A DNA stretch of 42,404 nucleotides from JBHHZJ01 sp046758005 (GCA_046758005.1 JBHHZJ010000017.1:1-42404), one strand, 5' to 3'. Numbered from the stretch's first letter, positions 16,304-27,530 are shown. Made by a program: numbers and translations. The notes: a model not told the origin generated them from the letters alone.

Positions 16304-17121
16304 TCGGCCGCTCCGCGATGGCGGGCGAAATAGTTCAGAATAGTCGCAGCTGTCTCCTCGATCGAGCGCCGTGTCACATCGATCAGCAACCAGTTGTTCT
16401 GGCGGCACAGCTTGCGCGCGAAGGCCACCTCCTCGCGCACCGAATCCGTATCTACGTAATCCGTGTCATCCTGGTCATGTGCGATCATCCGTAGGCGATT
16501 ACGCCGCACCTGCACCAATCGCACCGGGTCCTTCGTCAGGCCGACGATGAGGGGACGGCTGGCATTGAACAGCGTGCCGGGTAGCGAGCAGCCCGGTACG
16601 ACCGGCACATTGGCCGCCTTGATGCCGCGATTCGCGAGGTAAATGCAGGTCGGAGTCTTGGATGTTCGCGAAACGCCGACCAGCACCACATCGGCCATGT
16701 CCAGTTCCTCGGAGAGCTGTCCGTCGTCATGCGCCAGGGCGAAGTTCATCGCGTCCATGCGGTGGAAGTATTCGGCGTCGAGCGCGTGCTGCAGCCCCGG
16801 GCGACCCCGAATCTCCTCGCCGAACCAGGACGCAAGCCGATGGATGACCGGGTCCAGCACGGGAATACACGGTACGTCGAGACGGCGGCACCCTTCGGTC
16901 AGGACCCTGCACAGAGAGTCGTTGACCAGCGTGAACAGCACCGGGCCCGGATTCTCTTCGATCCCCCGCAGGCACTTCTCCATCTGTCCCTTGGTACGAA
17001 TCAGGCTCCACACGTGCTCGATCGGCTCGACGGCCTCGAACTGGACGAGACACGCCCGCGCGACCGCATTAATGGTTTCACCGGTCGCGTCGGAAACCAA
17101 GTGCAGGTGATGCACCGTCAT
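16300..17121 (-). CDS. ppsR: Pyruvate phosphate dikinase / PEP synthase regulatory protein (DUF299)
   Basis: This family has ADP-dependent kinase and Pi-dependent phosphorylase activity that switches pyruvate, phosphate dikinase or PEP synthase off and on. The 273-residue protein has the nucleotide-binding loop GVSRTSKT (149-156), the conserved EYFHRMDAMNFALAHDDG, and VGLTKDP. The start at 17121 matches the family beginning HLHLVSDATGET. It is homologous to Rickettsia RP001, the gene that faces hemE across the replication origin in Rickettsia and Caulobacter (established), which matters for the next region. It opens an operon with maf, aroE, coaE and dnaQ. Confidence 0.94.
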   Translation of the reverse strand: MTVHHLHLVSDATGETINAVARACLVQFEAVEPIEHVWSLIRTKGQMEKCLRGIEENPGPVLFTLVNDSLCRVLTEGCRRLDVPCIPVLDPVIHRLASWFGEEIRGRPGLQHALDAEYFHRMDAMNFALAHDDGQLSEELDMADVVLVGVSRTSKTPTCIYLANRGIKAANVPVVPGCSLPGTLFNASRPLIVGLTKDPVRLVQVRRNRLRMIAHDQDDTDYVDTDSVREEVAFARKLCRQNNWLLIDVTRRSIEETAATILNYFARHRGAAE

Positions 17122-17579
17122 GGCGTCGGTCTCTGTCCGGCCCGGTACGAGAGCACCCACAGACCAAGACGCGTGTCTCCGCATTGCGGGGACAAGTCAG
17201 CGCTGCGAGCCGAGGGTCGCGGAATCCTCCAGGCATGCATGCACCCTCTCCCCCTTTTCCTCCATCACCTCCGACGGATTTCCCGTCCCGAGGAAAACCG
17301 GCTCCTCGATACGAAGGCTGCGGCACTTGTCCCTCTTATCCACCGGTTCCCCGCGCCGTGCAACCCGCCCCCACATGGCAGAGGCAGGCACCGTCCAGTC
17401 GAATCATCCACATCCGACACGTGCCGTGCGAGGCCAAGACCGCCGCCGCTGAACAAGTGCGGGACAAACGGCCAAACCCCGGAATCCACAGCCACAACTA
17501 CAACTACAAAAGATTTCTTTATAATAGAAAGTAGTATAAGAAGTGCGCGTTTCACCCCAACCGAACCTCTCCAGGCGTA
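17122..17579. other. Candidate chromosomal replication origin (oriC) between ppsR and hemE
   Basis: This 458-bp region has no convincing gene. Two 8-of-9 matches to the DnaA box TTATCCACA lie in the same orientation: TTATCCACC (17336-17344) and TCATCCACA (17404-17412). A weaker one, GAATCCACA, is at 17482-17490. They are followed by a markedly AT-rich tract (about 17496-17541) that could unwind. Three GAATC (GANTC) sites occur, two of them merging with the boxes. The gene pair flanking the region is the one that flanks Cori in Caulobacter. No IHF or CtrA (TTAA-N7-TTAA) site was found. It must also contain the divergent promoters of ppsR and hemE. Confidence 0.6.
17520..17525 (+). promoter_or_regulatory. 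Possible -10 element for hemE
   Basis: A perfect TATAAT lies in the AT-rich tract 54 bp before the hemE GTG. No good -35 stands 16-18 bp upstream, so the match may only reflect local AT richness. Confidence 0.25.
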
Positions 17580-18620
17580 GTGGAAACTGCCGCCAAACCT
17601 CTCCTGCGGGCGCTCAAGGGAGAGGTCTGCATTCCACCGCCCGTCTGGCTCATGCGTCAAGCGGGCCGCTATCTGCCCGAGTACCGGAAGATTCGTGCGC
17701 GGGCAAAGGACTTCCTCGACCTGTGCCTCACGCCGGAACTGGCCGTTGAGGTGACGCTCCAGCCGATTCGCCGCTTCGGATTCGACGGTGCGATCCTGTT
17801 CTCCGATATCCTGGTCGTCCCGTACGCCCTGGGGCAGCGCGTGTGGTTCGAGGATGCGGTGGGGCCGCGGCTCGAACCGATTATCAGGGTATCCGACCTC
17901 GGGGCCATCGCGCCGTCGCGGGTGCATCGGATCCTGGGTCCGGTCTACGAGACGATTGCCGGGCTGCGCGGTGCGTTGCCGGGCCGCACCGCGCTGATCG
18001 GATTCGCGGGTGCGCCGTGGACGGTGGCGAGCTACATGGTGGAGGGCGGCGCGAGCAAGGACTTTGTCAAGGCGAAAACGTGGGCGTACCGCGCGCCAGA
18101 GGAGTTCGAGCGCTTGATCGATCTCCTGGTCGAGGTCACGTCGGAGTATCTCATTGCTCAGGTGGAGGCCGGGGCCGAGGTCCTGCAATTGTTCGACAGC
18201 TGGGCCGGGGTGTGGGCGGAGGCGGGCCTGCGGCGCTGGTGTCTTGCTCCGGTGGCGGAAATCCGGCGTCGAGTGGCGGCGGCGCACCCGGAGGTGCCGA
18301 TGATCCTGTTTCCGCGCGGCGCCGGCGCGTTCTACGAGACCTTCGCAGGCGAAAGCGGGGCTGCGGGCCTGAGTCTGGACACCACGGTGCCGCTTGGCTG
18401 GGCCCGTCAGAACCTGCAGTGGAAGGTCACCGTGCAGGGCAACCTCGACCCGCTCCTGCTCGTGGTCGGCGGGGCGGCGATGTGCGAGGGCGTGCGTGAA
18501 ATCCTGACGGGACTCGGCGGCGGGGCGTTCATCTTCAACCTCGGTCACGGCATCATCCCGGAAACGCCTCCCGACCACGTGGCGGCGCTGGTGGAGCAGG
18601 TACGGGCATGGCGAGGCTGA
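17580..18620 (+). CDS. hemE: Uroporphyrinogen decarboxylase HemE
   Basis: HemE removes four carboxyl groups from uroporphyrinogen III to give coproporphyrinogen III. The 346-residue protein shows PPVWLMRQAGRYLPEYR (substrate-binding Arg26 and Arg30), FDGAILFSDILV (Asp76) and GFAGAPWTVASYMVEGG. It starts with GTG at 17580; the ribosome site is weak (AGGCG). It heads the hemE-hemH-hemJ series on the right side of the candidate origin. Confidence 0.96.
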   Translation: METAAKPLLRALKGEVCIPPPVWLMRQAGRYLPEYRKIRARAKDFLDLCLTPELAVEVTLQPIRRFGFDGAILFSDILVVPYALGQRVWFEDAVGPRLEPIIRVSDLGAIAPSRVHRILGPVYETIAGLRGALPGRTALIGFAGAPWTVASYMVEGGASKDFVKAKTWAYRAPEEFERLIDLLVEVTSEYLIAQVEAGAEVLQLFDSWAGVWAEAGLRRWCLAPVAEIRRRVAAAHPEVPMILFPRGAGAFYETFAGESGAAGLSLDTTVPLGWARQNLQWKVTVQGNLDPLLLVVGGAAMCEGVREILTGLGGGAFIFNLGHGIIPETPPDHVAALVEQVRAWRG

Positions 18621-18632
18621 AAACGCGGCAGT

Positions 18633-19700
18633 GTGGAGACGATCGGTAACGGCGTGAGCAAGGTGGCGGTGATTCTGTTCAACCTGGGCGGCCCGGACCG
18701 GCTCGACGCCGTGCGGCCATTTTTGCTCAACCTGTTCGACGACCGGGCGATCATCGCCGCGCCGCGGCTGGTGCGGTGGCTTTTGGCCAGGTTCATCTCC
18801 TGGCGCCGCGCGCCGGTGGCGCGGCGGATTTACGCGACGATCGGCGGCGGCTCGCCGTTGCTCGCGAACACACAGGCACAGGCCGCAGCACTGGAGGCGG
18901 CGCTTGCCTGTCAGAGCGGCGAGGGGCCGGAGTTCAAGGTCTACATCGCGATGCGCTACTGGCATCCGCGCAGCGACGAGGCCGCCGCGGCGGTCAAGGC
19001 CTACGGAGCGGAGCGGATCGTTCTCTTACCGCTCTATCCCCAGTTCTCGACGACCACGACCGGCTCGTCCGTGGCGGACTGGACCCGTGCTGCGGCGCGG
19101 GCGCGTTTGGTGGTGCCCACGACGACGCTGTGTTGCTATCCGAGCGAGCCCGGCTTCGTTGCCGAAGTGGCCGCCGGGGTCCGTGCGGCGCTGCAGCGGG
19201 CGAAATCGTCCGGACGGCCGCGCGTGCTGTTTTCCGCGCATGGCCTGCCTCGGAAGATCGTTGCCGGCGGCGATCCATATCCGTGGCAGGTGGAGCGGAG
19301 CGTGGCCGCGGTCCTCGATGAGCTCGGCATCCCCGACCTGGACTGGCGGATCTGCTATCAAAGCCGGGTCGGTCGGCTGGAGTGGATCGGGCCGGGCACG
19401 GACGCCGAGATCGCCCGTGCGGGGCGCGAGGGCGTCCCGGTTGTGGTCGTGCCGATCGCCTTCGTCTCGGAGCATTCCGAAACGCTCGTCGAACTTGACA
19501 TCGACTATCGCCAGCTGGCCCGCGAAAGCGGGGTGCCGGCCTACGAGCGCGTGCCGACGGTGGCGGACGGGCCACGCTTCATCGAGGGACTCGCCCGGCT
19601 CGTGCGCGCCGCGCTGGCCGAATCGCGGCCCGTGTGTTCCGGTGCCGGCGGACGCACGTGCCCGGCGGACAGGCGGCGCTGCCTGCACTCGAGCGCGTGA
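18633..19700 (+). CDS. hemH: Ferrochelatase HemH
   Basis: HemH inserts Fe2+ into protoporphyrin IX. The 355-residue reading has LPLYPQFSTTTTGSS (132-146), the catalytic His203 in SAHGLPRKIV and the acidic metal path SEHSETLVELD. The start is uncertain: GTG at 18633 or GTG at 18654 (VSKVAVILFNLGG), neither with a good ribosome site; the latter sits closer to the conserved region. The C-terminal tail holds Cys335, Cys343 and Cys350. In some ferrochelatases C-terminal cysteines ligate a [2Fe-2S] cluster, so a cluster is possible but not shown. Confidence 0.95.
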   Translation: METIGNGVSKVAVILFNLGGPDRLDAVRPFLLNLFDDRAIIAAPRLVRWLLARFISWRRAPVARRIYATIGGGSPLLANTQAQAAALEAALACQSGEGPEFKVYIAMRYWHPRSDEAAAAVKAYGAERIVLLPLYPQFSTTTTGSSVADWTRAAARARLVVPTTTLCCYPSEPGFVAEVAAGVRAALQRAKSSGRPRVLFSAHGLPRKIVAGGDPYPWQVERSVAAVLDELGIPDLDWRICYQSRVGRLEWIGPGTDAEIARAGREGVPVVVVPIAFVSEHSETLVELDIDYRQLARESGVPAYERVPTVADGPRFIEGLARLVRAALAESRPVCSGAGGRTCPADRRRCLHSSA

Positions 19701-19728
19701 CGAGGTAAGCGGGAACAGGAGGGTGTCA

Positions 19729-20172
19729 ATGGCCGGGTTCCTGGACGAGGGCTATGTCTGGGTCAAGGCGTTCCACGTCATCGCCGTGATGGCCTGGATG
19801 GCAGGGATGTGGTACCTGCCGCGGCTCTACGTATACCACTGCGCCGTGGAGGCGGGCTCCGCGCAGTCGGAGACCTTCAAGGTCATGGAGCGCCGCCTGC
19901 TGCGCGTCATCGTCAACCCGGCGATGATCGCGAGCTGGCTGCTGGGTCTTGCGCTGGTCGCGCACCTGGACGCGTGGGGCGATACGTGGATGATCCTGAA
20001 GTTCGTGCTTCTGATCGGAATGCAGCTCGTCCATGCGGTTTTCGCGCGCTGGCGCCGCCACTTCGCCGCCGACGCCAACCGGCATCCGGAGGCATTCTAC
20101 CGGGCGATCAACGAGGCGCCGACTCTGCTCGTGATCGGCATCGTGATCCTGGCCGTGGTCAAGCCGTTCTAG
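19729..20172 (+). CDS. hemJ: Protoporphyrinogen oxidase HemJ
   Basis: HemJ is the membrane protoporphyrinogen IX oxidase of many Gram-negative bacteria. The 147-residue protein has about four hydrophobic segments and the family motif VKAFHVIAVMAWMAGMWYLPRLYVYH, with conserved His16 and His37 expected to bind haem. The ATG at 19729 has AGGAGG upstream. It is placed after hemH although the enzyme acts before it in the pathway. rho follows on the same strand after 314 bp. Confidence 0.95.
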   Translation: MAGFLDEGYVWVKAFHVIAVMAWMAGMWYLPRLYVYHCAVEAGSAQSETFKVMERRLLRVIVNPAMIASWLLGLALVAHLDAWGDTWMILKFVLLIGMQLVHAVFARWRRHFAADANRHPEAFYRAINEAPTLLVIGIVILAVVKPF

Positions 20173-20486
20173 ACCCGGGCCAGGGCCATGCCCGTCCAAA
20201 TCAAGGCAGAGGCAATGACTTGCTTGATTGTCGCATAAGAAATGCTCGGCCGGAACAACGGCTTGACTTGTCCCGGGGCATTCGCTATCCCCAATTCGTT
20301 CTTCAGCACTTGCCGTCCGGCACGACGCTCCCTAGGTAATGAAGCGGTAACGGATTTACCGTAATCTGCGCATCCATCCATCCGTTCTGGTGCGGGCGGC
20401 TCCGCCGGCACTGCTCGCGGCCGGTCGAGCGGCGCGGTCTTCCTTTCCCCCCGTAGTTTCGTTTCCATCTCTCAGGCGCAACGCCA
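20173..20486 (+). other. rho leader region without a gene
   Basis: These 314 bp between hemJ and rho contain no credible open frame. They hold a plausible promoter (20263-20290) and a short CATCCATCCATCC run, and would give rho an untranslated leader of roughly 190 nt. Rho commonly autoregulates through its leader, but I see no defined rut site or attenuator hairpin. Confidence 0.5.
20263..20290 (+). promoter_or_regulatory. Candidate housekeeping promoter of rho
   Basis: TTGACT (20263-20268, preceded by C to give CTTGAC) and CTATCC (20285-20290), 16 bp apart, resemble the alphaproteobacterial sigma-70 pattern CTTGAC-N17-CTATAT. Confidence 0.4.
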
Positions 20487-21743
<1,257 letters not shown>

Positions 21744-21795
21744 AGGCGGGCGCGGGGTAAGCGCGCCCGGTGCGATCGCTGCCCCATCGTGCGAT

Positions 21796-21814
21796 GGCCG
21801 GGCGTGACCCGGCC
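21796..21814 (+). repeat. First hairpin of a dispersed repeat
   Basis: GGCCGGG (21796-21802) and CCCGGCC (21808-21814) form a perfect 7-bp stem around CGTGA. It resembles the ATGGCCGGG-type palindromic repeats scattered in alphaproteobacterial intergenic DNA, and sits 53 bp after the rho stop. Confidence 0.5.
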
Positions 21815-21858
21815 AACCATGCGTCCGTCAGCACCGCCCTGTCCAGCATCGCGATGGA

Positions 21859-21879
21859 CCCTCGCGTTAAGCGCGAGGG
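21859..21879 (+). repeat. Second hairpin of a dispersed repeat
   Basis: CCCTCGCG (21859-21866) and CGCGAGGG (21872-21879) form a perfect 8-bp stem around TTAAG. The surrounding GGACCC...GGGTGACGAA context is typical of the second half of the same bipartite repeat. It could also end the rho transcript, but lacks a T-tract. Confidence 0.5.
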
Positions 21880-21910
21880 TGACGAATCGGGAATTGTCTG
21901 GGGAACGGTG

Positions 21911-22687
21911 ATGAGCGAATTCAAACTAAACCGCCGGCGCAAGGCGGAGTTTCTGAAACAGCACCTGGTTTGCTGCTTCTGTGGCGGCAACACGCCTGCG
22001 ACAACGGTCGATCACGTTCCGTCGCGGCAGATGTTTTCCCTGCGCCGTCGGCCCAAGGGTCTAGAGGTCCCCGCCTGTGAGTGTTGCAATCGGGCAACCG
22101 CATCGCACGAGCAGGTTGCGGCAATGCTCGGGCGCATTTACCCGGATGGGCCAACTGAGGTTGAACGCGAAGAGATGCGTCGGATCATGGACGCAGTGAA
22201 CACCAACGTTCCCGGCCTTCTTGAGGAGATGATCGCGTCCTTCCGGCAGCAAGAGCGTTTCGTGCGGGCCAACATAACCCTCCCGGGCGTTGGTGGCGTC
22301 CTCAACGTCTCCGGTCCCCTACTCAACCGAAGCATTCAGGCCTTCGGCGCGAAGCTGGGCTTTGCCCTTCACTACGCGATGACAGGCGCCATCGTGCCAC
22401 GCGCAGGCGGCGTTGCCGTCCGTTGGTTTTCGAACTTCGAGCGTTTGACCGGCGAGATCCCCGCTGATCTTTTCCGAATCCTCGGCCAGCCTCAAACGCT
22501 GAGGCAAGGCAAATGGGGGGCGGGCGACCAGTTCAGTTACGCCTTTGCGATCAGCGAAAATTCGGAGATGGCGGCCTACTTCTCGACGTTCCGGAAATCC
22601 TTTGCCGTCCTGTCCTGGGTCAGCGAAGATGTAGCGGCGTTTGCATCCAGTGCTAACGTGAAGGTCCACCGGCCAGGGCAATTCTAA
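21911..22687 (+). CDS. HNH-like zinc-finger protein of unknown function
   Basis: The 258-residue product has, near its N-terminus, the spacing of an HNH nuclease-type fold: Cys21xxCys24, Asp34-His35 in TTVDHVPSRQMF, and Cys56xxCys59-Asn60 in PACECCN. Residues 61-258 match no family I recognise. I take ATG 21911 as start because the frame upstream to 21770 runs through repeat hairpins. GC is about 60% in three 60-base lines I counted, below the neighbours, which suggests later acquisition. It lies between rho and a convergent quinone oxidoreductase. Nuclease activity is inference; the second catalytic region was not verified. Confidence 0.75.
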   Translation: MSEFKLNRRRKAEFLKQHLVCCFCGGNTPATTVDHVPSRQMFSLRRRPKGLEVPACECCNRATASHEQVAAMLGRIYPDGPTEVEREEMRRIMDAVNTNVPGLLEEMIASFRQQERFVRANITLPGVGGVLNVSGPLLNRSIQAFGAKLGFALHYAMTGAIVPRAGGVAVRWFSNFERLTGEIPADLFRILGQPQTLRQGKWGAGDQFSYAFAISENSEMAAYFSTFRKSFAVLSWVSEDVAAFASSANVKVHRPGQF

Positions 22688-22763
22688 CCGGTTATCATTC
22701 AAGGCGGTGGCGCTGATTGTGCCGCGGTAAACCTCGTCCCGACCGCGCCCGAGGCCTGAGTGT

Positions 22764-23738
22764 TCACACCACCAACACCGTACTTCCCGTCGTCTTGCGC
22801 GCCTCGAGGTCGCGGTGCGCCTGGGCGGCTTCGGCGAGCGGATAGGTCTGGTTGATCTCGATCTTGACCGCCTCGGACAGCACGGCCTCGAACAGCTCGT
22901 TGGCGCTCGCCGTCAGGTCCTCGCGCTTGGCCGTGTAGGTCATCAACGTCGGCCGCGTGATGTAGAGCGAGCCCATCGCGGCCAAGCGCCCGAGCTCGAA
23001 CGGCGGAACCGGGCCGGAGGCGTTGCCGAAGGTGACCATGAGGCCCATCGGGCGCAGGCAGGCGAGCGAGCCCTCGAAGGTATCCTTGCCGACCGAATCG
23101 TACACCACCGGCACGCCCTTGCCGTCGGTGATCTCCTTGACGCGCGCGACGAAGTCCTCGCTGCGGTAATTGAGCGGATGCTCGCAGCCGTGCGTGCGCG
23201 CGAGTTCGGCCTTCTCCTCGCTGCCCACGGTGCCGATCACGGTCGCGCCCAGGTGCTTGAGCCACTGGCAGGCGATGAGCCCCACCCCGCCGGCGGCGGC
23301 GTGGAACAGCACCGTATCGCCCTTCTGCACCCGGTAGGTGCGCCGGATCAGGTACTGCACCGTCATGCCCTGCAGCATCATGGCGGCGGCCTGGGCGTCG
23401 GAGATCCCGTCGGGCAGCTTGAGCACGCGCTCGGCCGGCATCAGCCGCGCCTCGGCGTAGGCCCCGACCGGGGGCGAGGCGTAGGCCACCCGGTCGCCCA
23501 CCTTGAGGTCGTTGATGCCCTCGCCCACCGCCTCGATCACGCCGGCCGCCTCCATGCCCAGCGCGCTCGGCAGCTCCACGGGGTAGAGGCCGGTGCGGTG
23601 GTAGACGTCGATGAAGTTGAGGCCGACCGCGGTTTGCGCGAGGCGGACCTGGCCGGGGCCGGGAGCGCCGACCTCGACCTCTTCCCAGCGCATCACCTCG
23701 GGCCCGCCGGGTTCGTGGATTCGGATCGCTTTGGTCAT
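22764..23738 (-). CDS. NADPH:quinone oxidoreductase (zinc-free MDR family)
   Basis: This 324-residue medium-chain reductase resembles E. coli QorA: an N-terminal GroES-like domain with GLNFIDVYHRTGLYP and GMEAAGVIEAVG, then the Rossmann motif AAAGGVG (147-153) in the nucleotide-binding domain. The catalytic-zinc cysteine and histidine of alcohol dehydrogenases are absent, as in quinone reductases. The ATG overlaps the preceding hydrolase stop by one base (TGATG), and AAAGGAA serves as ribosome site, so the two are co-expressed. Confidence 0.95.
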   Translation of the reverse strand: MTKAIRIHEPGGPEVMRWEEVEVGAPGPGQVRLAQTAVGLNFIDVYHRTGLYPVELPSALGMEAAGVIEAVGEGINDLKVGDRVAYASPPVGAYAEARLMPAERVLKLPDGISDAQAAAMMLQGMTVQYLIRRTYRVQKGDTVLFHAAAGGVGLIACQWLKHLGATVIGTVGSEEKAELARTHGCEHPLNYRSEDFVARVKEITDGKGVPVVYDSVGKDTFEGSLACLRPMGLMVTFGNASGPVPPFELGRLAAMGSLYITRPTLMTYTAKREDLTASANELFEAVLSEAVKIEINQTYPLAEAAQAHRDLEARKTTGSTVLVV

Positions 23739-24430
23739 CAGCCGAGGTTTCCTTTCAAAAAATCGAGCGAACGCCTGTTGGCGAGGTCGGCGGCCGCCTT
23801 GTCATAGTGCTCCCCGCCGACGCGCGCGAACGCGTGGTCTTGGCCCTCGTACACGTGGAGGGTGACGTGCGGGTTGTCCTTCAAGCCGGCCTTGACCTTC
23901 TCCTGCGCCGCGGGCGGCACGAAGCGGTCCTTGGAGGCGATGTGCAGCAGGAGCGGCTTGGCGATGTTGGCGGCCTCGCCCAGGAGCTCGTCGAGCCCGA
24001 CGCCGTAGTAGCTCACGTTGCAGTCGGCGTCGGAGCGGGTCGCCATGAGATAGGCGAGCTTGCCGCCCAGGCAATAGCCGATCGACCCGGCCTTGCCGCT
24101 GCACGCGGCGTGGCCGCGCAGGTGCGCGAGGGTCGCTTGCAGGTCCCGGATCCCGTTGTCCACGTCGAACAGGTTGAACAGCTCGAAGGCGCGGGCCCAC
24201 TCCGCCTCGGTCCTGTCGGTGAGCTGGATCCCCGGCTCGATTCGCCAGAAGATGTCCGGGCAGCAGGCGAGGTAACCCTCGCCGGCGAGCCAGTCGCAGA
24301 CCTCCCGCATGACCTGGTTGACGCCGAAGATCTCCTGGGCGACCACGACGGCGGGTGCGGGCGTGCGCGCAGGCTGCGCGAGGTAGGCGCCGAAGCTCCC
24401 GTCCGGTCCCTGGATGGTGATATCGGGCAT
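23738..24430 (-). CDS. Dienelactone hydrolase family protein
   Basis: This 230-residue alpha/beta hydrolase has the dienelactone hydrolase pattern: Glu33 in QEIFGVN, nucleophile Cys120 in GYCLGG, Asp in ASKDRFVPP and His in EGQDHAF, so the Cys-Asp-His triad is complete. True dienelactone hydrolases act in chlorocatechol breakdown, but most family members near the housekeeping genes have unknown substrates. A G-run (GGGGGG) lies just before the ATG. It sits between ogt and the quinone reductase on one strand. Confidence 0.93.
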   Translation of the reverse strand: MPDITIQGPDGSFGAYLAQPARTPAPAVVVAQEIFGVNQVMREVCDWLAGEGYLACCPDIFWRIEPGIQLTDRTEAEWARAFELFNLFDVDNGIRDLQATLAHLRGHAACSGKAGSIGYCLGGKLAYLMATRSDADCNVSYYGVGLDELLGEAANIAKPLLLHIASKDRFVPPAAQEKVKAGLKDNPHVTLHVYEGQDHAFARVGGEHYDKAAADLANRRSLDFLKGNLG

Positions 24431-24507
24431 GAATTCCCCCCTTGATGCTCGCTCTGACGGTGTGTCCGGTTGGATGAATAGACTTTATCGCGCCCGCGCC
24501 CGCCTTG

Positions 24508-25049
24508 TCACTTGCCGGGCGGGGCGGCGAAGAGGTGCGGCGTTGCCGCCCGCGCGCCTTCGAGCGCGAGCAGCGCCGCCTTGGTGGCCGGCCCGGCCCC
24601 GCCCGAATAGCCGCCGAGCCCGCCGTCCCCGGCGAGCACCCGGTGGCACGGGATGAGAATCGGGATCGGATTGGCCCCGCAGGCCTGGCCGACCGGGCGC
24701 GCGGCGCTGCCGAGGCGGCGGGCGAGGTCGCCGTAGGTGGCGGTTTCGCCCCACGGGATTTTCGCCATCTCGGCCCAGACCCGGCGCTGGAATGGCGTGC
24801 CGGGCGGGTCGAGCGCGAGCTCGAAGGCGCGCCGCCGGCCGGCGAAGTATTCTCCGAGCTGGTGCGTGGCGCGGCGGAGCAGGGCGTTTGCGCCCGGCGC
24901 GTCGGCGCTCTCCGCCGCCGCGCTCGCCCACGCGATCCGGACGATCGCATCCTCGCGCGCGCTCAGCACCAACTGCCCGAGCGGGGTCTCGACCCGAGCG
25001 TGGCACAGAATGGAGCCCTGTGCGGCCCGCACGGGCGCGCGCGCCGGCC

Positions 25050-25053
<4 letters not shown>
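24508..25053 (-). CDS. ogt: Methylated-DNA-[protein]-cysteine S-methyltransferase
   Basis: This suicide enzyme repairs O6-methylguanine by transfer of the methyl group to its own cysteine. The 181-residue protein has the helix-turn-helix FQRRVWAEMAKIPWGETATYGDLARRLG and the active-site IPCHRVL (Cys136). An N-terminal Ada-type metal domain is absent, so it is the Ogt/MGMT form. The start overlaps the stop of the DUF255 gene as ATGA, implying translational coupling. The symbol ogt is by family, not by experiment. Confidence 0.94.
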
Positions 25054-27107
<2,054 letters not shown>

Positions 27108-27165
27108 GGCGCGGGCGTCCTTGCGTTCGGCGGCGCGGCTGGCAAGCGGCGCATCGGCGCTTATC

Positions 27166-27187
27166 TATATGAGGCCACTTATATGAG
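27166..27187 (+). repeat. Direct repeat TATATGAG in divergent promoter region
   Basis: TATATGAG occurs at 27166-27173 and 27180-27187, 14 bp apart, in the 129-bp space between DUF255 (-) and the small DUF6489-like gene (+). It could contain promoter -10 elements or an operator; nothing else supports a choice. Confidence 0.3.
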
Positions 27188-27236
27188 ACGCCGGCCGGGT
27201 TCGGCTCAACCACAATCGCTTTGGGGACTTGCCGGC

Positions 27237-27509
27237 ATGAAGATCAGAATCGACGTCGACTGCACGCCGGAGGAGGCGCGCCGCTTCTTCGGGTTGCCGG
27301 ACGTGGCGCCGATGCAGGACGCGCTCATGAAAGAGATTCACAAGCGGGTGATGGGCAACCTGGAGGCGATGGACCCCGAGACGATCTTGAAGACCTGGCT
27401 GCCGCTCGGATTGCAGGAGATCGAGAAATTCCAGAAGATGTTCTGGGCCCAGATGAGGAAGGCCGCCGACGAGGCGCGGCGCGAACCCGGGGACGAACCC
27501 GTTTCATGA
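27237..27509 (+). CDS. Small conserved protein, DUF6489-like
   Basis: This 90-residue cytoplasmic protein begins KIRIDVDCTPEEARRFFGLPDVAPMQDALMKEI and continues with ILKTWLPLGLQEIEKFQKMFWAQM, with alternating amphipathic helices and no signal peptide. The sequence resembles the DUF6489 family as I remember it. The start (ATG 27237) is not preceded by a strong ribosome site. It lies upstream of mnmE on the same strand, separated by 185 bp. No function can be assigned. Confidence 0.82.
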   Translation: MKIRIDVDCTPEEARRFFGLPDVAPMQDALMKEIHKRVMGNLEAMDPETILKTWLPLGLQEIEKFQKMFWAQMRKAADEARREPGDEPVS

Positions 27510-27530
27510 TCCATGATCCATCCGCCGATT

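Noticed and set aside
21774..21781. GCGATCGC octamer as a HIP1-type element
   Set aside because: HIP1 is a cyanobacterial feature; a single copy in GC-rich DNA carries no weight.
21770..21910. N-terminal extension of the HNH-like gene
   Set aside because: The 47 codons are translated repeat hairpins (MAGRDPANH, DPRVKREGD) and not conserved protein; the ATG at 21911 is preferred.
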